Positions 24,899 to 37,275 of a stretch of DNA of 64,000 bases are shown here, one piece after another. This stretch comes from Adiantum capillus-veneris (lineage: Eukaryota > Streptophyta > Polypodiopsida > Polypodiales > Pteridaceae), in the NCBI GenBank assembly GCA_014529385.2, contig CM043953.1:66379872-66443871 (forward strand). Direction: 5' to 3'. The translations under genes were made by a program, and so were the position numbers. Below the pieces are notes generated by a model. That model saw nothing but the letters and a program-made list of their open reading frames with translations. It was not told where the DNA came from and did not search any database. Position 1 is the first letter of the stretch. The number at the start of each line of letters is the position of its first letter.

Positions 24899-24911
24899 GC
24901 CCTCCCCCTTA
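24899..24911 (-). promoter_or_regulatory. Tat polypurine tract
   Basis: Minus strand reads TAAGGGGGAGGGC just upstream of the 3' LTR. Confidence 0.85.
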
Positions 24912-25230
24912 AGCTAGAGGTATTTGATGCCTCTAGCTGTAGGTTGTGCTACAATAGGGTTCTCTTGAATACTTACCTACCTGGTACCAATTGAATTTTC
25001 CATGTTACTCCTTTCTTGGCTGATGCACCCTGTTTAGTCCTTTCTGATGAATAATTGTATCCATCCATGACTAACAACTGGTCTCCTAGACCCTTGAAAG
25101 CCATACCCCATCCATTGTCAATATCCACTTTCACTGGTAGCATGCTCTTTTTTTCTTTTTTTCTTCTCTTTTTTTTTTTTTGGTCTTCTCTTTTTTTTTT
25201 TTTGAAACGACTATGTACATGATTGTTACC

Positions 25231-28200
25231 TTAGTTGGAGCTTGAATATGTTGAGCTCTCCTCTGAACCATCCTTAGCATTGATTTCACCAGCATATGGC
25301 TGTGAAAGACGACATTGGTAGGCCTTCAATCGCCAACCATTTACCGGGGTCTGATGTACCTTACCATCTAGGTCACCTAGTTGGTAACTACCATTTGAGA
25401 ACCTCTGTATCACTACAAAAGGGCCTTCCCACTTAAGCAAGAACTTACCATCCTTCCTGCGATCAAAGCGATTGTCGTATCTGAGCACTAAAGAACCTTC
25501 CTTGATACCTTTCTTGACAAGGTTGCGATTGAACTTCTTTCGTTTCTTCTCTGCTTGGGCTGCATAGTACTTCACTGCTGAGTCTCGATCTAGCCCTAAC
25601 CTCTCCAAATCGATGATTCTTCCTTCCACCTGCTTCTCTTGACTATCCTCTTGATGTGCTTTTAGAACTCGGAGGCTCGCTAGCTCCACTTCTATAGGCA
25701 ATAGTGCCTCTTGCCCGTAAACCAAGTGAAAAGGTGTATACCCCAAGGATGTTTTAAAGGATGTTCTGTAGGCCCAAAGTGCTGCATCTAGGTGTTTGTC
25801 CCATGCCTTAGGATGTAAATGCACTTGCTTAGTGATGATTTTACATATAAGACCATTTACCTTTTCCACAAGACCATTGCACTGAGGGTAGTATGGTGTA
25901 GAGTGCCTGCGCTTGATTTTTAACTTGCTCATCAATTGCCCGACTAAATCAGCTCGAAATCCCGGTCCCCTATCCGAGAGAATCTCCAAAGGTGTGCCAA
26001 AACGGCAATAAAGGCATTCAAAAATGAAATCACTCACGTCCTTGGCTGTGATGCGCTTTGTGGGACGAGCTTTTGCCCATCTGGTCATGTACTCCACCCC
26101 CATAATGATGTATTTCTTCCCTGATTGAGTGCAAGGTAGTGGCCCTATTGCATCTATCCCCCATTTTTCAAATGGCCCATAGGTTTTGATTGGATGCTGA
26201 TTTTCATGGGTAAGACGCCTTGGTCCAGCTTTTTGGCAAACCTCACATGTGCGGCACCAATGTTGTACATCTCGATGGAGGCTTGGCCACGTGAACCCTG
26301 CTTGTAAAATCTTTCTGCTAGTAATCTCTTGTGCAAAGTGGCCACCACACACACCTTCATGAAAACTAAACAAAATATCCTTTATCTCTTGGGATGCAGG
26401 AACTCTCCTTAAGACAGCATCTTTCCCTCTACAATACAAGTCCTCATTCACTAAGCTATAGCTGGTAGCCTTTTTTGCCTACCACCTACGTTCACTTTTA
26501 CTCATACCAGAGGGTGCTTCACAATGCTCAAGAAAGTAAAGTAAATCATGCAGCTCCTCCTTTCCCTGGTATAAAGGACTTTTCACAAGGATAGCACCTA
26601 CTATGAGAGTTTGTAGTTCTTCACCTGCTAAGGCATCCGCTTCTCGATTTTGATCTCTAGGTACAAAGTGCACTCGAACTTCTTTAAAACCCTTCAACAA
26701 GGCCTTTGCTTCCCTCATCTTAACAGAAAATTTGTCATTTTTACAGGCCCATACACCAACCATTTGCTTAACAATCAACATGGAGTCACCAAAAACATTT
26801 AGCTTTGTGATGCCCTGAGAAAGACAACATTGCAACCCTAAAACAAGGGCATGGTACTTAGCCTCATTGTTAGAATGAACCTCTTTTAGATGAAACCCTT
26901 TTGCAAAGATCTTCTCCTTCTCTGGACCTAATATTACTATGCCTGCTGATGCCTTGTCTTTGGTCCTCTTGTAAGCCCCATCAAAATACAGACTGTGTGC
27001 TCCCAGTAGAACTTCAGGCTCCGGGATAGGCGGTACCTTACTAGGTGCCTCTTTCTTGGCCTTCTCATAACACCTTTGTGTGAGGACATCTGCCAAACAA
27101 GCACGGGTGGAATCCTCTACTTGTAGTGTGTAGTCAAACTCTTGAAGCTGCACCACCCACTTTGCTATTCTTTGAGACAATTCCATGTGTTGTAGGGCAT
27201 ATGGAAAAACCTCCTCAGTTGTGATCACCACAAATTGTCTCGAAAGTAAGTAAGCCCGAAACTTCTCCACTGAAAACTTAAGAGCTAGCACCAATTGCTC
27301 AGTTGCGCTGAAACCCTTTTCAGCAGCTGTCATCACTCTACTAGAGAAGTAGACTGGTCTCATGAGAGATGTCTTTGGGTCTTTTTGCATCAAGACAGAT
27401 CCTAGAGCTTCTGGACCTACACTAGGATTAACATAGAATAATTCACCCCATGTGGGTTGTAGGACGACAGGCAATGAGCTCAAAATGCTTTTAACTTCTT
27501 GAAAGCACCTTTCACCCTCCTCACTCCATGTCAATGTAGTGTGTTTAGTGAGCTGCTGCAAAGGATAGATTGCCTGAGAAAGGAGATGTATGAATCGTCC
27601 CATGTAGCGAACCTTTTGAATGAAGGAGACTAGTTGCTTCACGTTTGAAGGAGTAGGTAAAGCTAACAATGTCTTTACCTTTTCAGGGTCAGCCTCAATA
27701 CCATCTTGAGACACAACATGGCCTAGTAGAGTGACCTTGCTCTCACCTATGTGGCACTTGTCTTTATTCAATTGCCCACCCAATTGGGCCAGACGGGTGA
27801 AACCTTCATCAACCTTGGACAGATGTACTTCCCTAGAGCTGTAAATGCAAAAATCATCAATGAAGACTCGTATGGACTTACCAAAGTAAGGTTGAAACAC
27901 CAAGTTCATAAACCTCTGGAAAGTAGCTGGGGCATTAGTTAAACCAAAAGGCATAACTCTATAAGCAAAACACCCCCAAGGTGTTATGAAGGTAGTCTTT
28001 CTTTGGTCTTCATCTGCAATTCTGATTTGGAAGTAGCCTGAGTACCCATCACACACTGTGTACCTTTCATGACCAGCCACTTCATTTAGTATTTCATCTT
28101 GAAAAGGCAAAGGAAAATGGTCCCTTTTTGTGGCTACGTTTAGAGGCTTGTAATCCACACATACCCTCCACTTCCCATTTTTCTTTGGTGCTACCACAAC

Positions 28201-30507
28201 TGGAGACACCCACTCAGAATCTTCCACTGGGTAGATAAATCCTGCCTTGAGTAATCTTTTTACTTCTTTTAAGAGTGCATCTTGTTGCACTAGCCCTAAT
28301 CTCCTTAGCCTTTGCACCACTGGTTTGGCACCTTCCTTTAATTGGATATGGTGTTGGGTTACCGTCACTCCTTTAATGTGCTCGTAATCAGTTATAAAGA
28401 GGCCAACATGCTTCTTTAGTACCTGCAAATAGGGTTCTCTCTCTTCTTCTAGTAGGTCCTTAGCTAGCATCTCCTCTAAGCCTGTGGCTTCTTCCTTGTT
28501 TAGAGAGTCTTGACCACCTTCTCCTTCTGGGTTTCGCAGTATTATACCCATGACTTCCAAAGAGCTAGCATCTTCCTTGTTTAGAGAGTCTTGACCACCT
28601 TCTCCTTCTGGGTTTCGCAGTATTATACCCATGACTTCCAAAGAGCTAGCATCCTCCTCAGATGACTCATCCTCAGATGAAGAGCAGCTGCTTGTGCTCC
28701 ATTCATCCATAGAAGTCTCCATCTCTAGGTCTTGTTGTCTACCCTGCTTCATGTCATACACAATTTTTTGTTGCTTGCCACCTACCTTATGATTTGGTCG
28801 CAACTCAAGGGAACCTGTCTCCCAATCTTGCCTAGCTTTCATACCCATAAGCCAAGGTCTTCCAAGGATTAGCGGATAGCCCTCCCCCTTAGTTGGGATC
28901 ACATAAGCATCAATTGAGATTGCCACACCAAAAGCTGAAACCTTCACTCCATTAACCTTTCCCACACAAGCCACCCTTACATTATTTGCCATCTTAGCTT
29001 GTAAGGAAGTTTGCTCGTTTACTTCCAAACCCAACTTGTGCATTAATTTCTCTGTCATAACACAAATCTCGGCTCCACCATCTACGTACACATTGGAGAC
29101 TCGCTGACTCTTAATCTCTGCATCAATGACTGGCACGATATCCTTCATGCCTCTTGCACTAATAGACCCAACTGACTTTGCCTTAGCCCTCCTGGTGCTG
29201 ACCATCTTAGACCAGGTTCTACGCATCTTTGGGGAAAGGTGGAGGAGTTGCTGCCATGAAATCTTTGGTCCTTGCTTACTCACATCTGCTACCAGGTCGT
29301 AAGGTATGGATCCTACCCCAAGTGGAAAGTCTTCTACTCCTATGTGGCTCCTTGACCTACTCTTCCTTTTCTTGTCTCCTATCACTTGGGAGGAACCCTC
29401 ATTCCCTTTATCCGGCTCTGAAGCTTCCATTTCATCAGTTCTTTGTCTCCTAACTCTCTTTATTGGCATGGCAACAGCTTCCTCCATTTTTTCTTTCCCT
29501 TTATCCTTACCATTGTCAAGACTTATGACAGAGACAGCCCTGTCCTCCCCTCCCGATGGTAGTGGAGGGATCTCTGCTGGTGCTTGTGGTGGTGGAGGAG
29601 GGGGTCTCAATATTTGGATTGGTGGAGCCACGTGTGCATTTTGTCCATTTAGTGGCCTAGCTCGAGGAGGAGTGACTTGCTGGCGAGGAGGCCGTCTTTG
29701 ATTACCATTTCCTTGATAGCGTCGTGGATGGGGGCAATAATACATGCCGTGACCTACCTCTCCACAGTTGTAGCAAATGTACTCACGTGCTTGCCTTTGT
29801 CTTTCTTGTCTATTTCGTTCATTTCCTGGCTGGGGAGCCCTTACACCTTGAACCAGATTGATGGACAGGCTCTCTAGTTGATTGGTGATTTGTTGAAGTA
29901 ATTCTTGTTGAGAGGACTCTTGGTCTGTTGCTCCTGTCCCTGCTACTACCCTTGCCGTAGGTTGAGCTAGCGGTGGAGGCTCCATTCCCCCTTGTAGTTG
30001 AGCTTGGAATTTTAACTTCCTATCCTTCTCCCTTGCATAAGTCATAGCTTTATCAAAGGTATCTGGGAATTTACCTTTTACCTTTTCTCGAAGGATGGGG
30101 TAAAGCCCTGCCAGGAATCAGTCCTTCTTTAGGCATTCTGGCACCCTTTCTCCTTCACCTAGTGATGCACACCATTTCTCCCACAGGTTGGAAAACTTTC
30201 CTTCATAGCTTCTATAGTCATTGGGTGATGTTTGGCGTAGCTCTAAGAGCTATCTCCATATCTCCTCTGGAGGCTCATGGCGGCGAAATTCTTCGATGAA
30301 GGCCATCTTTAAGGACTCCCAGTCTCTTCTTTCTTCAGGTGCCAAAGTTTGATACCATAATTTTGCACCTTCCCTCAAGACCAAAGGAAAGGCCCTTAAC
30401 TTAGTAGCTTCGTCATCCCTTCCTGATATTAGAAAGGCCATTTCCAAATTATCCAAAAAGTCTGGAGCAACCTCCCCAGGCTTACCATAAAAATTAGGGA
30501 AGGCCAT
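25231..30507 (-). pseudogene. Tat Gag-Pol polyprotein, one frame with three stops
   Basis: From the ATG at 30507 (MAFPNFYGKPGEV): gag capsid with GAKLWYQTLAPEERRDW; CCHC knuckle CYNCGEVGHGMYYC (near 29770); retropepsin YVDGGAEICVM (near 29080); RT with VDYKPLN, PFGLTNAPATFQRF and FIDDFCIYS (near 27860); a first RNase H with degenerate residues (YVNPS, TTEEV); a second RNase H with LYFDGAY, NNEAKYHAL, FGDSM and NREADALA; integrase with the HHCC zinc site (HFAQ...CRTCEVCQ), IDAIGPLP, SDRGPGFR, PQCNGLVEKVNG and a C-terminal KWEGPFVV. Stops: TAG at 30250, TGA near 30117, TAG near 26477, each one step from CAG or TGG. Length would be about 1,760 residues. The protein would assemble particles, copy RNA to DNA and integrate it. 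Confidence 0.95.
28491..28652 (-). repeat. 81-bp in-frame tandem duplication in Gag-Pol
   Basis: Units 28491-28571 and 28572-28652 repeat 27 codons (EDASSLEVMGI...) in an acidic linker between protease and RT. They are essentially identical, so the duplication is recent. Confidence 0.9.
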
Positions 30508-30842
30508 AAGTGAGAGAGTAAACAATTACACAAACAGCTCCAATTTATTTTAAAATAGAGTATGGTAATTACAATTTGGAGCTTTAGCACAACTTAGCTC
30601 AAAATAGGATGAAGATCGACACATCAAAGGAATGGTAATAGTCTAGTAAGGGTAGAATGACAGGATGAGGAGAGCGCAAGATTTCCCCAAGGCTCTCGGC
30701 TCCAAACAACAGGGCTATTCTTTGTTGATAAAAGATTTTTCTATCAATACAAATATTCACACAGATATGACGCACAAAATGGAAAGGAAACATGCGGGGA
30801 TCATCATTCTCATTATTGGCATCCATACTTACACACAAGAGC

Positions 30843-31799
30843 CTAGCTTAGTTGCACCACCTTGGGACCAATGAGCCTGATCAGCCACAGAAGGTCAGCA
30901 CCTCGGATCACTTCGACTCTTCCTGATGCATCTGTGAAGACGTAAGGCGTGATGGCAATGCTGAGCCTTTTAGCAAGCAACAATTGGATGCTATTACCAT
31001 AATCAGCATGACGAATGAAAGTGACACCATTAATGTGCAGCACATCATCAACTAAGATAGTTTCCTTAGATTGAGATAACTTCTTGAAAATTAGTAGCAA
31101 AGGTAGGGCAGGGAGGCTTTTCACCCGGTCTCCAAAGCACTTTGGACAATATCCAAAGTGATCTTCACGCGGACAGGAGGTTGGCTTGGGATTGGTGGTG
31201 TCTGGATTCACAAAGTGCACTGGGAGCACTCGCAGACGGGCGGCAATCTTGTAGGCAAGCCTTCGCCTCTTTGCTTCAGGAGGATTTAGGGGTGAGAGTC
31301 GTGGTTGCAAGTTGTAGGTTGAAGTTGGTTGCTCACTAGCCTTTTTCTTGCATGTAGTGGTCATGTAATCCCTTATTAATGAGATTAAGCCAAATGTTAC
31401 CTTACGCTTGAGCACTTGCTGCGGCCTTGGGCCACTTAGGTGTACAGGTGATCTTCCTCCTCTTAGTCGGCTCCTCAGGAAAGAGAGGTCTGGTGATGCT
31501 TTCTCTTCCCTTAATGTGTGTCACAGTACCTTCGTGTATGTTGATGTAGAATATTTCAAGCTCGTGTGCGTTGGAGGTTTCTGGAGCACTCATAGGTTGA
31601 GAGGAGAGGTATATCAAGCTCTTCTTCTCACTCTCCTTCGTTGGCGACGATCACGAACAAGGCATGTAGAAGAACTTACTTCTTGAATTTCAATGACACT
31701 GTAACCTGGTAACAAGACCTCGATGAAAGCTTTTAAGGCCTCTAAAGCCTCCTCCTCTTCTGTTCTCCAATTTGCAAACTCCTCACGCCATTCGTCCAT
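30843..31799 (-). CDS. Tat element leader ORFs upstream of gag
   Basis: Between primer site and gag are three partly overlapping minus-strand frames: 31799-31614 (ATG start, MDEWREEFANWRTEEEE, 61 aa, acidic then arginine-rich), 31617-31402 (best ATG about 31590, MSAPETSNAHELEIFYIN), and 31415-30843 (190 aa if counted from the first codon; the first ATG gives MTTTCKKK). The last contains a CPREDHFGYCPKCF cysteine cluster and a basic stretch PEAKRRRLAYK. I know no domain for them. Ogre elements of the Tat lineage are known for an extra ORF before gag, so this may be an equivalent ORF1, possibly once continuous and now frameshifted. Confidence 0.5.
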
Positions 31800-31850
31800 G
31801 TTGTAGATTGCACATCTTCATTGCTTGTGAACTGAAGGTCTGTGAAGCCC

Positions 31851-31868
31851 TCCTCCGTGGGGGCACCA
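31851..31868 (-). promoter_or_regulatory. Tat primer-binding site
   Basis: Minus strand TGGTGCCCCCACGGAGGA lies three bases inside the 5' LTR, with the TGG expected from pairing to a tRNA CCA end. Which tRNA is not resolved. Confidence 0.8.
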
Positions 31869-31871
31869 AAA

Positions 31872-33365
31872 TGATAGCGGAAAAAAGAGCAGTGCAATCG
31901 GGTGGCCTCTGTACTCGTGCACACTCCACAAACCACGCCTCATGCAAACAAGCAAAGAACAAAACAAAGGGGGCACCACCCTAAATTAAGCACATAGGCA
32001 AGTGAGACTTCTGGCATTATGATGGCATCAAAACATATGACAAAACACATAGAAACGAATCTTAGGGACCTTATGTAGCATATATATACACAAGACATCA
32101 GCTTAAAAATACAACGGCATCTGATCATACATAACAAGGATATAGAGAAGCAAGCCAAGGATGGCATAATCCCTTGTCAAAAACAATCAACCCAGCAAGT
32201 AGGTATGATCCTACTAGCAACACATCAATACCTTAGAGAATGATGGCGAGGATGGTGGCCATGGAGCATGAGAGAAGACTCCTTATTTAGGTTTTAGGGC
32301 TAGTAATGTAGCATACTAGAGGGAGAGAGAGAGAGGGAGAGGGAGAGAGAGTAGAGCTCCACCCATAGCTCCTCGTTGTGAGCAATGTCGTCATAGCTTC
32401 GTTGCTTGGTGAAGTGGGTGAAGTGTTGGTTTTGAGTGAGAGAAGGCCTCCTTATATAGGTTTCTGAGAGGGTTTAGGATTAGGGATAAACATGCTTAAA
32501 TCCGCTGATTGGGGTTACTTTTTGCTTAGGGTGGTCAACAGATTGAGGTCACCTGATATGTCACCATCAAGATATTCTCTAGAGTGATGTGAGAGGGGAG
32601 GGTAAATGCTGATTTTTCTGATTGTGACACATGGGGATAAGGCCTTGACCAGCATGTAAGAGCAGGTAAGGTGGCTGTTGAAACTGGAGGTTCTGCACAT
32701 GTCAGGGGGGGACCTGCGGGGGGGAGGTGGCAGCTGGGTCCTCCTGAATATCAAATTCTCAAAAAATCCTCAACCATGGCTTCTTTTGACATGTGTTCTT
32801 TGAAAAAATCAGCATGTCTCTTTTCAACTCAAAAGTCTTTATCCCTGTTGACTCACCTTTACCATAAGATTTTCCCCTTTCCTCCTCCTGTAACTGCATT
32901 GTTGATGCCCAATCACTGCTTCTAGTAACAGTGAACTGTTACCTACCAAATACTTATGGTGCAGTAAAAAATATTTACCATGGGTAAAAAAAGTTACTGT
33001 AGGTAAAAAGTGATTTGTATTTACCATGTAGGTGAAAAATATTTACTGTAGGTAAAAAATATTTACTGTCGGTAAAAAAAGTGAAAACGGAGTATGCTGT
33101 GCTGTGAGTCCACACGAACATCCTCGTGTAAATTTCACTAGAAATTCACACCTAGAATGGGCTATTCTGTAAGATATAGGTTGTAGGCATGCATAAGAGC
33201 TCGTTCCCACGTATCTTCTGTCCATGGCACTTTTTACTCTTTGGTGCTTGTGAAGTAGATTTTTCTTCTCTTTCGAGATCCCTTGGACTAGAGTATCCTC
33301 ATCTCCCCAACAACTGACTGTGCCTTTATTGCATCTTCAGAAGGGGTCCTAAAAACCATGCATTA
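31872..33365 (-). repeat. Tat element 5' LTR (right copy)
   Basis: 1,494 bp, nearly identical to 23376-24894. The internal stretch of repeated TTTACTGTAGGTAAAAA-like units (about 32960-33080) occurs in both LTRs. Confidence 0.95.
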
Positions 33366-33370
33366 CTTTG

Positions 33371-34165
33371 CATCAAGCATGATATATGGTACATATGTCC
33401 GCATGGCAAGCTGAAGTGACCACACCACTCATGAAAGAATGATCTACATATGGGGCAAGGACCACCGTGCTCACCAGAAGCTGGAGGGGCCTCAATAGAT
33501 GTTGGGTGCTCAATCAATGTGGCAGCATTTTGTTTTTTTATAGTCGCCTCTAACTCTTTTACGTGGCGAGATAGCACCTTCACCTCCCTTTGCAAGTCTC
33601 TATTTAGGGTTGCTTCTACATGAGAACCTTGTGTAGCTTGTCATGCTTGCCTGAGTTGAGTTTGAAGCTCCTCCTTAACTTGGTGCACTTCCATTGATCC
33701 ACCTTCTAGTGCCAATGACATCTCTTGCCGTGTGACGGTGATTGCACTGCTGTGAATGTCCTCAACCGTCATATGAGGTGTCCTTGAGCTGAAGTCCACT
33801 GCTTTACCCAAGACATAATGCATGTATAACATCTTGGCAAACCACAATGGACAATCCATATGATGCATAGGATGACCCATAACATCAAGATATATGTTCT
33901 CTCCATTGTCTCGTATGTCTTCATTAATGCATTGTGATAGCTTGAGTCGGCCTTTCTTGATGTTGTCATCTGCAACGCCTGGCCATATGGATTTGACCAT
34001 TTCTCGGTCAATCCTAGAGTTCACCTCTTTCCATTGTGTACCCACTGGGTTGGCCCACTGGGAGCAACGAGCTGGAATTCGAGCGGTGTCATTCATTCCA
34101 CCGCCTTGACACATGGACCTAAGACACTTAAAAGTGCGCTTAGCCCTTTGATTATCATTATCCAT
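33371..34165 (-). pseudogene. RING-type cargo gene, 5' part
   Basis: The ATG at 34165 begins MDNDNQRAKRTFKCLRS. The frame runs about 265 codons with one TGA (33641, one step from CGA) to the gypsy insertion. It contains a globular N-terminal region with WFAKMLYMHYVLGKAVDF, a predicted coiled coil (EVKVLSRHVKELEATIKKQ), and a C-terminal zinc-binding motif CPICRSFFHEWCGH with LPCGHMYHISC. The ligand order (CxxC, C/H, CxH, HxxC, then CxxC at 23214-23375) fits a RING finger, a fold commonly found in ubiquitin E3 ligases. It lies head-to-tail downstream of the kinase gene, both on the minus strand inside the hAT element. Not a standard hAT protein, so probably captured cargo. Confidence 0.7.
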
Positions 34166-34213
34166 ATCCTGATTAAACACTATACTTTAGTTACGGCATA
34201 CAAACTTAATGAT

Positions 34214-34352
34214 AATCAATTGCTATAAGAGTAACCACCATTTTACGACAATCAATTGATATAAGAGTAACCACCATTTTACGACAATCAATTGATATAA
34301 GAATAACCACCATCTTACGACAATCAATTGATATAAGAGTAACCACCATTTT
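34214..34352. repeat. 36-bp minisatellite, four units
   Basis: CAATCAATTGATATAAGAG followed by TAACCACCATTTTACGA recurs four times between the two cargo genes. Confidence 0.9.
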
Positions 34353-34571
34353 TTAAATCAATGAATGACAATCAGTGATTCCACGTGGCTTATTGCTTGA
34401 AACTTAAGAGAAAAAACAAAACTCATAGAAAATTTGTTGTCTATTGAGATATAACAAAGTGTTTTTATTACTCATACATCATCCATAGCGCATAAAACCC
34501 AAATTCTAAAAGTGCTTTTATAAGTCAAAAGTCTCAGAAAACCCCGCTTCATAAAGTACATCATATATCCA

Positions 34572-36040
34572 TCAAAAAAAGGCTACACTCATTTCAGAGG
34601 GAGGGCATAAGCATCGTTCTGGCTGGGCTTCAAATCTTTCTAATTCTTCGTCCAAAAGTGCCAAGGTCTTTCTCTCTGTGGATTTCTTCCTCACCCAACC
34701 TTCCACAACAATCCTAGATATGGCTTGTACCTCCACTGAAACCTTATGTTTGAACCAATCTGTGTTGTAGTAGTTAGAGAACTCTCCACAAAACTTACAA
34801 AATTGTCATATCACCCATCCTATGGCGTACACATCTGTGGGCATGGGTGATTGCCATCTAGTAACTCAGGAGCTCGCCAAGGATGAAGCTTTTGCCAGTT
34901 TTCATCGGTATTGTTGGTCTTTTGTGTCTCTAAGCCAACACGCAGAGCCAATCCCCAATCAATTATTCCAATACGGGGAGTGCGATCCTTGGTAAAGTCC
35001 AACATGATGTTCCATGGATGGAGATCATTGTGGATCACTCCCTTGTCATGTGCGAATCGCAATGCCTTCACTAAGGCATGGATCAACGAGGGAGCATGAT
35101 TGCACAGGCTCTTGATACGTGTTTTCTGGTCTTCAGAGGGTTGTTCCCATTTAAAGTCTGCAGGGATCTTTGCTTTCCCCTCTTGATGCGCTACAAGCAT
35201 CGTGAAAGAGCCATGTGGATGGGGCATTGTCTCCATAAGATCACCTAAAGTTCCCCCATTGAAGTAGGGGAATATCAAAAACCATGGAAACGTTACAGAG
35301 TGGGAAATACTCCTCACAATCCCTCTATGGTTGAGATCTACCCCACTTTTTGATGCAAATTTTTTCCATTAATGCTTGGCCTGTCCTTTGAACTCCTTGG
35401 CACAATAAGTATTCGTTGTAGGAAGGAAAGTCATCCCTTTGATTTGAACTTGTCACCCTGTGCCATAATCCCCTGACCCAAGTTTCTTGATCTTCTTAAT
35501 GGACTTATTTGGAATGTCCAGAGTCATACTACATTCAGAATTGTATATACTGCTCTCCAGGCGACTGGCAGAAGCAGTAGAACCCGATGTTCCCTCAATG
35601 GCAGCCTCCTCAATAAACAGTTCTCCAACTTGGCTGCTCCCCACAACTCTGGTGACAACCATTCGCATTTTCTTGCTTAGGCCAAACTGTGTGTCTATGT
35701 GGGATGCTCGCCTTCACCTCTCCTTTTCAGCTCTCCATCTAGTGTTCCAATGCTCTAGCTTACCCTTGTCTACTTCTTGAGGGCATTCCTCTTTCAAATC
35801 AGAGGCCACCTTGGGAAAATTGCCCACCCAAGTGCTCAGTAATGAGTTTATTGATTCGGTTGTTTTGTCTGGATATAACAACAACATTTTGCGGGCAATC
35901 TCACTGTATAATGATTGCAATCTAGAATCATCTACAATAATCTGCGCTATATCGTCGGGATCTAGTGCACTAACGATCGTAATCAACAATTGTCTAATTT
36001 TCTTTTTGAACTCTATCATTGAAGTAGCAGAAGGATCCAT
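34572..36040 (-). pseudogene. Protein kinase cargo gene in hAT element
   Basis: From the ATG at 36040 (MDPSATSMIEFKKKIRQLL) a helical N-terminal region of about 180 residues leads into a eukaryotic protein kinase domain: glycine loop KLGSGDYGTG (near 35460-35485), a CAKEF strand holding the candidate ATP-anchoring lysine (near 35390), HRGIVRSI, a catalytic loop HNDLHPWNIML (in place of HRDLKxxN), IDWGLA (in place of DFG), HPWRAPELL (the APE motif) and, after a one-base shift near 34825, DVYAIGWVI, the helix-F motif. The tail ends at 34572. Stops: TGA 35714, TGA 35453 and TAA near 35368, all one C-to-T step from a sense codon. A kinase would phosphorylate Ser/Thr; the substrate is unknown. The HxD and D-G residues are kept, so the ancestor was probably active. 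Confidence 0.8.
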
Positions 36041-36149
36041 TTTGCCTGCAATGGTATTATTGCAAACAACACATTGTGAAATATAACTATGTGCCACTGC
36101 ATTTGGATCTTTTCTACGTGAAAGAAAAAGTGTAATATAGACCATAGAT

Positions 36150-37275
36150 CTCGTACGCTTTTGCAGTGACACACCTAATCGCAATTGCAACCATGTGCCA
36201 ATGCCTCACCGTACGACAACTTACAAACAGATGCTCCTGTCATTCTAGCAGCAACACACCTAGTCGCAATTGCAACCATGTGCCGAAGCATGAATGACTG
36301 GGAGAAACATAAAACATAGTCACCCTACGCTTTTGCAATGACACACCTAGCCACAATTTCAACCATGTGCCAGTGCATCCATGCACGGTGAATTCTTTCA
36401 AACAGATGCTCCTGTCATTCTAGCAGCAACACAACTAGTCGCAATTGCAACCATGTGCCGAAGCATGAATGACTGGGAGCAACATAAAACATAGTCATCC
36501 TACGCTTTTGCAATAACACACCTAGACGCAATTGCAACCATGTGCCAGTGCATCCACGCACGGTGAGTTCTTTCAAACAGATGCTCCTGTCATTCTAGTA
36601 GCAACACACCTAGTCGCAATTGCAACCATGTGCCGAAGCATGAATGACTAGGAGCAACATAAAACATAGTCATCCTATGCTTTTGCAATGACACGCCTAG
36701 TCACAATTGCAACCATGTGCCAGTGCATCCACGCACGATGCCTTCTTTCAAGATTCAAGCATATGAAGCATTATGAAATTATTTGAGCACACATTCATGC
36801 ATTAGATGCTACCGTCAATCTAGCAGCAACACACCTAGTCGCAATTGCAACCATGTGCCGAAGCATGAATGACGGGAAGCAACATAAAACATAGTCATCT
36901 TGCGTTTTTACAATGACACACCTAGCCACAATTGCAACCATGTGCCAGTGCATCCACGCACGGTGACTTCTTTCAAACAGATGCTCCTGTCATTCTAGCA
37001 GCAACACACCTAGTCGCAATTGCAACCATGTGCCGAAGCATGAATGACTGGGAGCAATATAAAACATAATCACCCTACGCTTTTGCAATGACATACCTAG
37101 CCGCAATTGCAGCCATGTTCCAGTGCATTCACACACGGTTACTTCTTTCAAACAAATGCTCCTGTCATTCTAGCAGCAACACACCTAGTCGCAATTGCAA
37201 CCATGTGCCGAAGCATGATTTTGCAATGACACACCTAGCCGCAATTGCAACCATGTGTCAGTGCATCCACGTACA
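36150..37275. repeat. hAT right subterminal array, about 7 units of 175 bp
   Basis: CCTACGCTTTTGCAATGAC recurs near 36152, 36324, 36499, 36674, 36900 and 37074, with a shortened unit near 37215. Each unit contains two copies of CACCTAGTCGCAATTGCAAC followed by CATGTGCC, so this palindromic core (GCAATTGC) occurs about 13 times. One unit carries an extra insert of about 50 bp (36750-36805). Position next to the right terminus matches a transposase-binding array. Confidence 0.9.

Larger units (their letters stand above)
23376..33365 (-). mobile_element. Tat-type Ty3/gypsy retrotransposon, young, full length
   Basis: 9,990 bp read right to left, with LTRs at 31872-33365 (5') and 23376-24894 (3'), target duplication CTTTG (23371-23375 and 33366-33370), primer site, polypurine tract, and gag-pol in one frame broken only by three stop codons. 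The LTRs differ at about five positions plus one 25-bp indel over about 1.5 kb, so insertion is recent. A second, archaeal-like RNase H after the first marks the Tat lineage. It is inserted in the RING cargo gene of the hAT element. Confidence 0.97.

Noticed and set aside
35811-36086. Plus-strand frame over the kinase gene N-terminus
   Set aside because: Antisense shadow of the minus-strand coding frame; no domain.
36150-37275. Regular repeats resembling a CRISPR array
   Set aside because: Units are about 175 bp, diverged, with repeated rather than unique spacers, in a plant transposon terminus. No cas genes.
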